A stretch of 6,820 nucleotides of DNA from Flavobacterium sp. (lineage in GTDB: Bacteria > Bacteroidota > Bacteroidia > Flavobacteriales > Flavobacteriaceae). The translations under genes were made by a program, and so were the position numbers. How positions within the stretch are numbered: the stretch's first letter is position 1; the number at the start of each line of letters is the position of its first letter. The notes beneath the pieces are model-generated. The model saw only the letters and a program-made list of their open reading frames with translations, was not told the origin of the DNA and ran no database searches. The DNA lies in the NCBI GenBank assembly GCA_030151565.1, contig JASLDM010000132.1:1-6820 (forward strand), in the 5' to 3' direction. Positions 1 through 5,920 of the stretch are shown piece after piece.

Positions 1-2091
1 AAAGATGGTGTAGCGCAGAATGCTTACTACCACTTGGGAGAAAGCTATTTGAATTCTGATAAAAAAACACAGGCTTTGAACGCGTTTAAGAATGCTTCTG
101 AAATGAGCTTTGATTTGAAGATTCAAGAAGATGCTTATTTAAACTACGCTAAGCTGAGTTATGAAATAGGAAACCCATATCAAAGTACGCCAAGTGTGTT
201 GAATGCATTCTTGAAAAAGTATCCTTCAACTGCGTATAAAATGGAATTGGAGACGTTGTTGATCGATTCGTATATCACTTCTAAAAACTTTAAAGAGGCT
301 TTGAGCTTGTTGGAAGAGAAAAAATCGGACCAACATAGAGAAGCGTATCAAAAAGTAACGTTTTATAGAGGTCAAGAATTATTTGCAGACGGAGACTATC
401 AAGGTGCTTTAGCACTGTTCAATAAGTCGCTTACCGAGAAACAAGATTTAAAGTTTACGGCTCGTGCGAATTACTGGAAAGGGGAGGCGCAATATTCGTT
501 AAATCAATTTAAAGACGCTGTACACGCTTACGACGCCTTTTTTGCAAGTCCATTAGCCAAAGAAACCGTTGAAAGTAAAAACGCAAACTACAATTTGGCA
601 TATGCTTATTTTAAACAAAAAGACTATGCTAATGCAGCTAAATATTTTCAAAATTATGTAGCTACTAAAGGTGATGCATCCCGCTTAAACGATGCTTATT
701 TACGTTTAGGAGATTCTCATTTTGTGTTAGGTAAGTATTGGCCAGCAATGGAGGCTTATAATAAGATTATTGAAGGTAGCAGTGCTGCTGAAGTGGAATA
801 CGCAAGTTTTCAAAAAGCGCTTTCGTATGGTTTTGTAGATCGTGTTGAACGCAAGATTGAGGATCTGACGGCTTTTGTAGCTAAATACCCGAAGTCAAAT
901 TTAGCAGATGATGCGCAATATGAATTGGGGATTTCTTATGTGACCGCCAATCAACCACAAAAGGCTTTACAGGCTTTTGATCAATTGATCAAGCAATATC
1001 CAAATAGTGCTTTTGAATCTAGAGCTTTATTGCGTCAAGGATTGATTCACTATAACGCGAATAACAATGCTGAGGCTTTAGCGAAGTTTAAGGCTGTTGC
1101 TGCAAAACATCCAAATGCACCAGAAGCGGTAGAAGCAGTGGCTAATGCGCGTTTGATTTATGTGGATAATGGACAAGTTGATGCTTACGCTGCTTGGGTA
1201 AAAGATCTGGATTTTGTTGAGGTTACCAATGCTGACTTGGATAACGATACTTTTGAATCTGCAGAGAAACAATACATTCAAAACAATACTGCGGCTGCCC
1301 GTACTGGTTTACAGACGTATATGAAGAATTTCCCGAATGGTATTCACGCGATCAAAGCGAATTTCTATTTGGCACAATTGTATTTTGCAGATAAGGAAAC
1401 AGCAAAAGCTACAGGACATTATGAGTTTGTGATTGGGAAACCACAAAGTGAGTTTACGGAAATCTCTTTGGCTCGTTTGGGGGAGATTTATCTGAATCAG
1501 AAAGCAAATACCAAGGCAATCGACGTATTGAAACGTTTGGAAAATCAAGCAGGACAGGAGCAAAACAAGATTTTTGCCCAATCAAACTTGATGAAAGTGT
1601 ATTACGAGCAAAAGGATTATGGACAGGCAGTTGCTTATGCTGAAAAAGTTTTGAAAGCACCAAAAAGTGATAATCGTGCTAAGAGTGATGCACAGATTAT
1701 TGTGGCGCGCGCGGCATTTAATAACAACGAAGAAGCTAAAGCTAAAGCAGCTTATGCGCAATTGGCAAAAATTGCTAAAGGGGAGTTGGCAGCTGAAGCG
1801 TTATTTTATGATGCGTATTTTAAAAATAAAGAAGGTCAGTTTGAAGCATCTAACACAGTAGTGCAGAAATTGGCTAAGGATTATTCGGGTTATAAATATT
1901 TTGGAGCTAAAGGATTGGTGGTTATGGCCAAAAACTTTTATGCGTTGAAAGATAGTTATCAAGCTACTTATATTTTGGAAAGTGTAACCAAAAACTTTGG
2001 AGACTATGCAGACGTAGTTGCGGAAGCCCAAAAAGAGTTAGACAAGATTAAACAAGAAGAAGCAAAACGCAATTCTTCTGTATCTAAATAA
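1..2091 (+). CDS. Large TPR-repeat protein, 5'-truncated by window edge
   Basis: The reading frame is open from base 1 to the TAA at 2089-2091, giving 696 visible residues; the N-terminus, and any signal peptide, lies outside the window. The TTG at 34 is an internal leucine codon, not a start, because the frame continues upstream with TPR-like sequence (AYYHLGESYL). Almost the whole chain is helical repeats with the TPR spacing of small and aromatic residues, for example AQYELGISYV then ALQAFDQLIKQYPNS near residues 305-336, and ALLRQGLIHY then ALAKFKAVAAKHPNA just after. A different segment near residues 405-425 (DLDNDTFESAEKQY) separates two repeat blocks; I recall such a segment in a roughly 1000-residue Bacteroidota TPR family with YbgF/TolA-like repeats. 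The tail is Lys/Glu-rich and polar. TPR solenoids bind proteins, so a periplasmic scaffold role is likely but inferred. The barrel gene follows after 28 bases, probably in one operon. The partner is unknown. Confidence 0.9.
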   Translation, partial: KDGVAQNAYYHLGESYLNSDKKTQALNAFKNASEMSFDLKIQEDAYLNYAKLSYEIGNPYQSTPSVLNAFLKKYPSTAYKMELETLLIDSYITSKNFKEALSLLEEKKSDQHREAYQKVTFYRGQELFADGDYQGALALFNKSLTEKQDLKFTARANYWKGEAQYSLNQFKDAVHAYDAFFASPLAKETVESKNANYNLAYAYFKQKDYANAAKYFQNYVATKGDASRLNDAYLRLGDSHFVLGKYWPAMEAYNKIIEGSSAAEVEYASFQKALSYGFVDRVERKIEDLTAFVAKYPKSNLADDAQYELGISYVTANQPQKALQAFDQLIKQYPNSAFESRALLRQGLIHYNANNNAEALAKFKAVAAKHPNAPEAVEAVANARLIYVDNGQVDAYAAWVKDLDFVEVTNADLDNDTFESAEKQYIQNNTAAARTGLQTYMKNFPNGIHAIKANFYLAQLYFADKETAKATGHYEFVIGKPQSEFTEISLARLGEIYLNQKANTKAIDVLKRLENQAGQEQNKIFAQSNLMKVYYEQKDYGQAVAYAEKVLKAPKSDNRAKSDAQIIVARAAFNNNEEAKAKAAYAQLAKIAKGELAAEALFYDAYFKNKEGQFEASNTVVQKLAKDYSGYKYFGAKGLVVMAKNFYALKDSYQATYILESVTKNFGDYADVVAEAQKELDKIKQEEAKRNSSVSK

Positions 2092-2119
2092 GCCGTAGCA
2101 TTAATTTAATTAGTAAACG

Positions 2120-3874
2120 ATGAATAAGAATAAAATATATAGTTTGTTGTCGGCAACACTTTTGATTTCGGGAACTGTTGTGGCGCAAGAGAAAGATAAA
2201 AATAAAAAAGACGACAATATAGGAACCGAAGTGGTTAATGTAGTTCGGGCTTATGACGCGACGATATCTGATGCGTTTAAAGTGCGTGAGCTCCCTAATT
2301 TGGACGACGAGGCAGATATTAAAAAGAAACCTATAAAGTATACGATCAACTCTTTTCCTGTGGCATCTACTTTCGTTCCAGAGAAAGGACAGGCAGCTGC
2401 AGTTGAAAAGGACGCTAGATTAGAGACTTTTGACAACTATGTGTTGTTTGGTATCGGAAATTATTTAAACCTTCGTGGAGAGTTGTTTTTGACTGGTAGA
2501 GTGAATGAAACGGATTACATAACAGGGTTTGCTAATCATTTTTCTTCGAATGGAGGAATTAAGGATTTGTTGCTAGACGATACTTTTTCTACTTCTAAAG
2601 CAGAAATCACATACCAAAGTCAGAAAGAGAAATGGAATTGGAGTTTGGATTTAGGTGGGAAACATCAAGTGGCCAATTGGTATGGATTGCCTGTAAATGA
2701 GTATGCTTTCACTTCAAATATACTAGATGGTATTGATGAAAAGCAGGTGTATAAAACGGCTTATGTAGGAGGAAAGGCTGCTTTTAGTAATGCGCCGATA
2801 ACCTCGTTGGAATTTCAATATAAACATTTCTGGGATGCACACGATAGTAAAGAGAATCGTTTCTTTTTTAGACCGAACTTTAATACAGCGCTTGAAATAG
2901 GGGATTTGAACGTAGGTTTGATCGTTGATTATGTTGGGACAGATTATGAAAACTTTGCTCTTAAAGAGCGCACGTCATACAGTCATCTGAATTTTGGGGT
3001 TGAACCAACAATGAAATTTCAAGGAGATGATTATAGTTTTACTGCTGGTGTTGGTGTGTTTTTCAATAATGGAGATGTTGCAGGAAAGTCTAAAAACTCG
3101 TTTTATATTTATCCAAAAGTAAAGGCTTCCTTTAATTTGGTTAACGATATTGTAGTGACTTATATGGGGGCTGAAGGAGGATTAAAACAAAATTCTTATG
3201 CTGATTTTGTGTCTGAAAACCCATTCATTTCTCCAAACGTAATGATCGCTCCAACTAATGAGCAATACGATTTATACATTGGATTAAAAGGAAAATTAGA
3301 CAACTCCATTTCTTATAATGTACGTGGATCTTTGAAAAATGAAGATGATAAGGCTTTCTTTTTAACGAATCCTTTTTCAGCTGTCTTGAATACAAATAAT
3401 GGCTATACTTTAGGGAACTCATTGGGAGTTGTTTACAACAATCTTAAAACTTATTCTGTATTTGGAGAACTGCGCTTTGATTTTGAGAAGAATGTGTCCA
3501 TGGGAGTGTATGGAGAATTTAATCACTATACAACAGATTTGACAGAAGCGTGGAATATGCCTAAATCTAAGTTTGGAGCTGATATTCAAATCGATTTAAC
3601 AGACAGATGGTTTGCTGGTACAGAGATTCACTATATTGGTGAGCGCAAAGATATGTATACGAGAAATTACGTTAACAATATTGATGAAACTGCTGTTAAA
3701 ACTTTGGATGCCTATGCAGATTTGAATGTGAAGGTAGGGTATAGACCAACAAAAAACTGGACGTTGTTTTTACACGGAAATAATTTGTTGAATAAAAATA
3801 ACGAACATTGGATGAATTTTAAAACTCAAGGGATCCAAGTTTTGGGTGGAGCTATGTATAAGTTTGACTTTTAG
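2120..3874 (+). CDS. Outer-membrane beta-barrel protein, TonB-receptor-like, no plug domain
   Basis: A 584-residue protein starting at ATG 2120. Residues 1-22 form a typical signal peptide (basic MNKNK, hydrophobic core, VVA before Gln23), so it is exported. A charged Lys/Asp-rich stretch follows, then a short segment IGTEVVNVV (34-42) that resembles a TonB box, and a Pro/Lys-rich linker to about residue 103. From about 104 (FDNYVLFGIGNY) to the end, the chain alternates polar and hydrophobic/aromatic residues as beta-strands do, with Gly/Asn-rich turns. It ends GGAMYKFDF, with the terminal Phe expected for insertion of an outer-membrane barrel by the BAM machinery. The end (NNLLNKNNEHW, then a glycine strand) resembles the last strands of TonB-dependent receptors. 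The N-terminal region of about 80 residues is too short for the usual plug of over 100. It lies 28 bases after the TPR gene without a terminator between. No Shine-Dalgarno is visible, normal for this phylum. Substrate and partner are unknown; database labels of TonB-dependent receptor would be only partly justified. Confidence 0.88.
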   Translation: MNKNKIYSLLSATLLISGTVVAQEKDKNKKDDNIGTEVVNVVRAYDATISDAFKVRELPNLDDEADIKKKPIKYTINSFPVASTFVPEKGQAAAVEKDARLETFDNYVLFGIGNYLNLRGELFLTGRVNETDYITGFANHFSSNGGIKDLLLDDTFSTSKAEITYQSQKEKWNWSLDLGGKHQVANWYGLPVNEYAFTSNILDGIDEKQVYKTAYVGGKAAFSNAPITSLEFQYKHFWDAHDSKENRFFFRPNFNTALEIGDLNVGLIVDYVGTDYENFALKERTSYSHLNFGVEPTMKFQGDDYSFTAGVGVFFNNGDVAGKSKNSFYIYPKVKASFNLVNDIVVTYMGAEGGLKQNSYADFVSENPFISPNVMIAPTNEQYDLYIGLKGKLDNSISYNVRGSLKNEDDKAFFLTNPFSAVLNTNNGYTLGNSLGVVYNNLKTYSVFGELRFDFEKNVSMGVYGEFNHYTTDLTEAWNMPKSKFGADIQIDLTDRWFAGTEIHYIGERKDMYTRNYVNNIDETAVKTLDAYADLNVKVGYRPTKNWTLFLHGNNLLNKNNEHWMNFKTQGIQVLGGAMYKFDF

Positions 3875-3899
3875 TTACTATTTTTTAATAATAAAGAGG

Positions 3900-3929
3900 A
3901 AAAGGGGCTCAAATACGAGCTCCTTTTTT
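3900..3929 (+). terminator. Intrinsic terminator after the barrel gene
   Basis: The stem GGGGCTC (3904-3910) pairs with GAGCTCC (3917-3923) around a six-base loop, with one G-T wobble. It is extended by AAAA pairing with the first bases of a run of six T (3924-3929). It lies 26 bases after the barrel stop codon and would end the TPR-barrel transcript. Confidence 0.85.
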
Positions 3930-3942
3930 ATTTATATGCCTT

Positions 3943-3977
3943 TTTGTTTTTTATTAAGGTTTAAAAAATTATTTTTG
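3943..3977 (+). promoter_or_regulatory. Bacteroidota-type promoter for the GreA-like gene
   Basis: TATTTTTG at 3970-3977 matches the -7 consensus TAnnTTTG of Bacteroides/Flavobacterium promoters exactly. The TTTG at 3943-3946 can serve as the -33 element, with 23 bases between; this is at the upper end of the spacing I recall for flavobacterial promoters. It sits between the preceding terminator and the GreA-like gene and predicts transcription starting near 3983-3985, with a leader of about 75 bases. A T-rich region makes chance matches possible, but position and exactness favour it. Confidence 0.6.
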
Positions 3978-4012
3978 CGAATCTTTATTCGTACGATTTG
4001 TCAAGAATAAAG
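3978..4012 (+). repeat. Overlapping inverted repeats in leader/start region
   Basis: Three symmetric elements overlap. CGAAT (3978-3982) and ATTCG (3987-3991) are inverted repeats around CTTT. CTTTATTC (3983-3990) and GAATAAAG (4005-4012) form an exact eight-base inverted repeat with a 14-base loop. TCGTACGA (3989-3996) is a perfect palindrome. The first two stems share the ATTC bases, so they exclude each other in RNA. The block starts right at the end of the predicted -7 element, so it could be an operator or an mRNA leader hairpin; neither is shown by sequence alone. Confidence 0.5.
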
Positions 4013-4059
4013 CAAAGTCATATTAATTACGAATCAAAGTGATTAAAAAATCTCAATAA

Positions 4060-4509
4060 ATGAAAATTAAAGATAAGCTTGTAGAGGTACATTTGGATAT
4101 GTTGAATGATAAGATCGATGTGTTTCAAAGTATGATAGACTCTATGACAGAAGATGCGCAGAATGATGCGAAAAGCTCGGCAGGTGATAAGCACGAAACT
4201 GCGTTGGCAATGATGCATTTAGAACAAGATAACTTACGAAAAAAAGTAAATGAAGCTATAGATCAAAGAGCTATAGTATCGAGAATAGATCCGGAAAGAA
4301 GATCTGAATTTATTGAATTTGGAAGTTTTGTTAGAATTAATTCTATCTATTTGTTCTTTTCTGCTGCTTTACCAAAGGTTTTTATTGACGAATTTGCAGT
4401 TTTAGCTATATCTATGGATGCTCCGCTTGCTAAGGCATTGGTAGGTAGAAGATTGTACGATGAAGTGACCTATAACGGATCTGTATTTACCATTTTTGAA
4501 TTGGAATAA
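4060..4509 (+). CDS. GreA/GreB-family-like transcription factor
   Basis: A 149-residue protein from ATG 4060, close to GreA length (about 158). Residues 1 to about 75 are charged and heptad-like, fitting the two-helix coiled coil that Gre factors insert into the RNA polymerase secondary channel. At the expected tip is SSAGDKHETA, with Gly42-Asp43 and Glu46. This has the same GD-x-x-E spacing as GreA GDLSENAEY, whose two acids hold the Mg ion for transcript cleavage. The C-terminal part (about 78-149) ends APLAKALVGRRLYDEVTYNG, which matches the GreA/GreB C-terminal signature (PLGKALLGKKVGDEV-like). From memory, flavobacterial homologues often carry the name 3-oxoacyl-ACP synthase. That cannot be right here: the protein is too short and contains no cysteine, while ketoacyl synthases need a catalytic Cys. 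No Shine-Dalgarno is visible; the leader is A-rich. It is a single-gene transcript between its own promoter and terminator. Whether it cleaves backtracked RNA or is a diverged regulator is not known; it is probably not the housekeeping GreA. Confidence 0.8.
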   Translation: MKIKDKLVEVHLDMLNDKIDVFQSMIDSMTEDAQNDAKSSAGDKHETALAMMHLEQDNLRKKVNEAIDQRAIVSRIDPERRSEFIEFGSFVRINSIYLFFSAALPKVFIDEFAVLAISMDAPLAKALVGRRLYDEVTYNGSVFTIFELE

Positions 4510-4537
4510 AAGAATCAAATAGCCTTAATGCTAGGTC

Positions 4538-4576
4538 TAAAGCCGTAATACTTAATTGATATTGCGGCTTTATTTT
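4538..4576 (+). terminator. Intrinsic terminator after the GreA-like gene
   Basis: A 13-base stem, TAAAGCCGTAATA (4538-4550) with TATTGCGGCTTTA (4560-4572), has one T-G wobble and a nine-base loop. It is followed by TTTT (the T before the final A of the stem gives an interrupted T tract). It lies 28 bases after the stop codon. No T-run exists on the opposite strand at its other side, so it acts mainly on + transcripts. Confidence 0.85.
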
Positions 4577-4602
4577 GCTTTGTACAAGAACGGTTTTCTA
4601 AC

Positions 4603-4640
4603 AAAAAATAATTTGTTTGAGACTGGGTAAAACACTCAAA
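4603..4640 (-). terminator. Candidate weak terminator for the - strand pair
   Basis: On the - strand, TTTGAG (4640-4635) can pair with CTCAAA (4621-4616) around a 13-base loop. A run of six T (4608-4603) follows after a seven-base spacer. The stem is short and the spacer long, so this is only a possible end for the methyltransferase transcript; no better candidate was seen between 4577 and 4738. Confidence 0.3.
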
Positions 4641-4721
4641 ATGCGAAATATGCTTAAAAAAGTATTACATTTTAAGCGATACTACTCTGAAATGGATGTT
4701 TTATCTTTATTCCGTAAGTAG
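4641..4721 (+). CDS. Possible 26-residue small ORF, doubtful
   Basis: ATG 4641 to TAG 4719-4721 encodes 26 residues (MRNMLKKVLHFKRYYSEMDV, then LSLFRK). The peptide is basic (seven Lys/Arg against two acids) with regularly spaced hydrophobic residues, so it could form a cationic amphipathic helix. The frame stays open without a start back to 4602. There is no Shine-Dalgarno, no exact promoter upstream (only TAATTTG at 4609-4615, one base short of the consensus) and an inverted repeat inside it. I recognise no family. It may be a real microprotein, a gene remnant or chance. Confidence 0.2.
   Translation: MRNMLKKVLHFKRYYSEMDVLSLFRK
4652..4677. repeat. Eight-base inverted repeat in convergent gap
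   Basis: GCTTAAAA (4652-4659) and TTTTAAGC (4670-4677) are exact inverted repeats around a ten-base loop. The stem is AT-rich and no T-run follows directly on either strand, so it is not a standard terminator. It lies between two converging transcripts, where it might slow RNA polymerase or protect a 3' end. Confidence 0.4.
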
Positions 4722-4738
4722 GATGAGTGTTGCTGAGG

Positions 4739-5917
4739 TTAAGCTATTTTGTTGCAAAACAACATGATTTTATTATCAAACAGGTCCGTGGTTAGAAATA
4801 AATAATTAGTACCACCATCTTTTACTTTCCATTTTTTTCTTATTTCCTCTACTTTCATCGGGAAGTTACGAGTTGTTATATTTCCTTTAAAAGTACTTAA
4901 ATGAGATTTGATGTACTGTTTGTTAAAAGGGAATGCTGCTGTAATTTCAAATTTTCTTCCAGGAAAGTCAATTAAGGCATTTGAAGTGTAAAGCTGTGTG
5001 TGCTGTTGAAGCTTTTTTAGTTGAAAATGCTGACCGATAAAATTGAATTTACCCGTTTTCATCAAAGCGGCGTTAGGCTCATAGAGATACTTTAAAGGTT
5101 CTGAATATGAAATGTGTGCTTCTTCTTCAAGAGGGACTCTAACGGTGTCTGTTTTGTTTTTCTGAATGTTGGTAGCTACTAATTCAATTGTGCCTTGATA
5201 GTTTTTGTCTAGAATCCAAAGCAACTCTTTAACTTCATTGTCTAGCGCTACAATATGGATTTCTTTAACGTTTTTCAGTTCTGTAAGTCCTGCTGTAATA
5301 TCGAGTAATGGCGCCGTTTTTAAAAGTATGGTGTTTGTGTATTTAAAATAAGTATCTAATAAATCAGGTACATTAGGCGTGCAATCTCTTAAAAAGAAAA
5401 CTTTTTCTTTACTTTGGTTTCTTCGAGCAGGATCTACATAAATACAATCCCATTGGGTTTGATTTTCCTCTAAATATACAGTGCTGTCCGTAGTGATGCA
5501 CGTAATGTTATTTGCTTGGAGTACTTCAAAATTATGGCTGACGATTTCGCTTAGTTCTGGTTGTTGTTCACAATGAACGACTTCTCTAAATTGTTTGGAA
5601 AAATAGTAACAGTCAATTCCAAAACCTCCCGTAAGGTCGATCAATCGATTTCCAGAGCAAAGCGAAGCTTTATAAGAAGCACAGACTTCAGATGAGGTTT
5701 GTTCTACCGATAGCTTTGAAGGATAGAGTATATGCGGTGCCGTATACCAAGTAGGTAGTTTTGTTTTAGCACGTTGTTTGGACTCTATCTGCTGTAAAAT
5801 ATCCGTATAAGCTAGTTCAGGAAAAGGGTTTTTTTGTAAAGCGAGTGTAACAATGTTTTTACAGAGTGACTCTGTAATGAAATTTTGTACCTCGGACTGT
5901 AATAATGTATTTTTCAA
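4739..5917 (-). CDS. SAM-dependent methyltransferase with THUMP-like C-terminus
   Basis: A 392-residue protein. Residues 1 to about 85 form an N-terminal domain with the conserved-looking KLPTWY (53-58) and LYPSKLSVEQTSSE (64-77). The Rossmann methyltransferase core follows: motif I LIDLTGGFGID (92-102) binds SAM, Glu117 in VVHCEQQPEL is the expected ribose-binding acid, and WDCIYVDPARR (156-166) is the motif IV position, DPARR in place of DPPY. Residues about 274-392 resemble the THUMP-like domain (NITTRNFPMKVEEIRKKW, 346-363, then KVKDGGTNYLF). This order matches the Bacteroidota family I associate with Porphyromonas PG_1098. THUMP domains bind RNA, so an RNA substrate (tRNA or rRNA base) is likely but unproven. 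The start is TTG at 5917-5915: the codon before it is the TAA of the upstream gene in the same frame and no internal Met occurs before residue 286, so the start cannot be an ATG. It is cotranscribed with the AI-2E gene with a zero-base gap. Confidence 0.88.
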   Translation of the reverse strand: MKNTLLQSEVQNFITESLCKNIVTLALQKNPFPELAYTDILQQIESKQRAKTKLPTWYTAPHILYPSKLSVEQTSSEVCASYKASLCSGNRLIDLTGGFGIDCYYFSKQFREVVHCEQQPELSEIVSHNFEVLQANNITCITTDSTVYLEENQTQWDCIYVDPARRNQSKEKVFFLRDCTPNVPDLLDTYFKYTNTILLKTAPLLDITAGLTELKNVKEIHIVALDNEVKELLWILDKNYQGTIELVATNIQKNKTDTVRVPLEEEAHISYSEPLKYLYEPNAALMKTGKFNFIGQHFQLKKLQQHTQLYTSNALIDFPGRKFEITAAFPFNKQYIKSHLSTFKGNITTRNFPMKVEEIRKKWKVKDGGTNYLFLTTDLFDNKIMLFCNKIA

Positions 5918-5920
5918 TTA
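5915..5920 (-). promoter_or_regulatory. Zero-gap stop/start junction TAA-TTG
   Basis: Read on the - strand, the TAA of the AI-2E gene (5920-5918) is followed directly by TTG (5917-5915), the only reasonable start of the methyltransferase. Both genes are in one frame. No Shine-Dalgarno is visible in the A-rich bases before it (AACCAAAAATTTATAA). This suggests that translation of the second gene depends on ribosomes finishing the first. Confidence 0.65.

Noticed and set aside
34..36. TTG at 34 as the start of the TPR gene
   Set aside because: The frame is open to base 1 and the upstream residues continue the TPR pattern, so the gene is cut by the window edge.
1078..2031. Several antisense and one out-of-frame open stretches of 60-90 codons inside the TPR gene
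   Set aside because: They overlap a clear coding frame, show no family features, and their composition reads as the shadow of TPR codons.
1..2091. DNA-level tandem repeats in the TPR gene
   Set aside because: The repeats are visible only in protein; the codons have diverged and I saw no near-identical DNA units.
4027..4218. Antisense open frame over the start of the GreA-like gene
   Set aside because: It is a 63-codon shadow of the coiled-coil codons with no promoter or family signal.
4060..4509. 3-oxoacyl-ACP synthase identity
   Set aside because: The chain is 149 residues with no cysteine and has Gre-like ends; a ketoacyl synthase needs a catalytic Cys and a much longer thiolase fold.
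4609..4615. TAATTTG as a promoter for the small ORF
   Set aside because: It is one base short of TAnnTTTG and the nearest upstream TTG (ending at 4582) is 26 bases away, outside the usual spacing.
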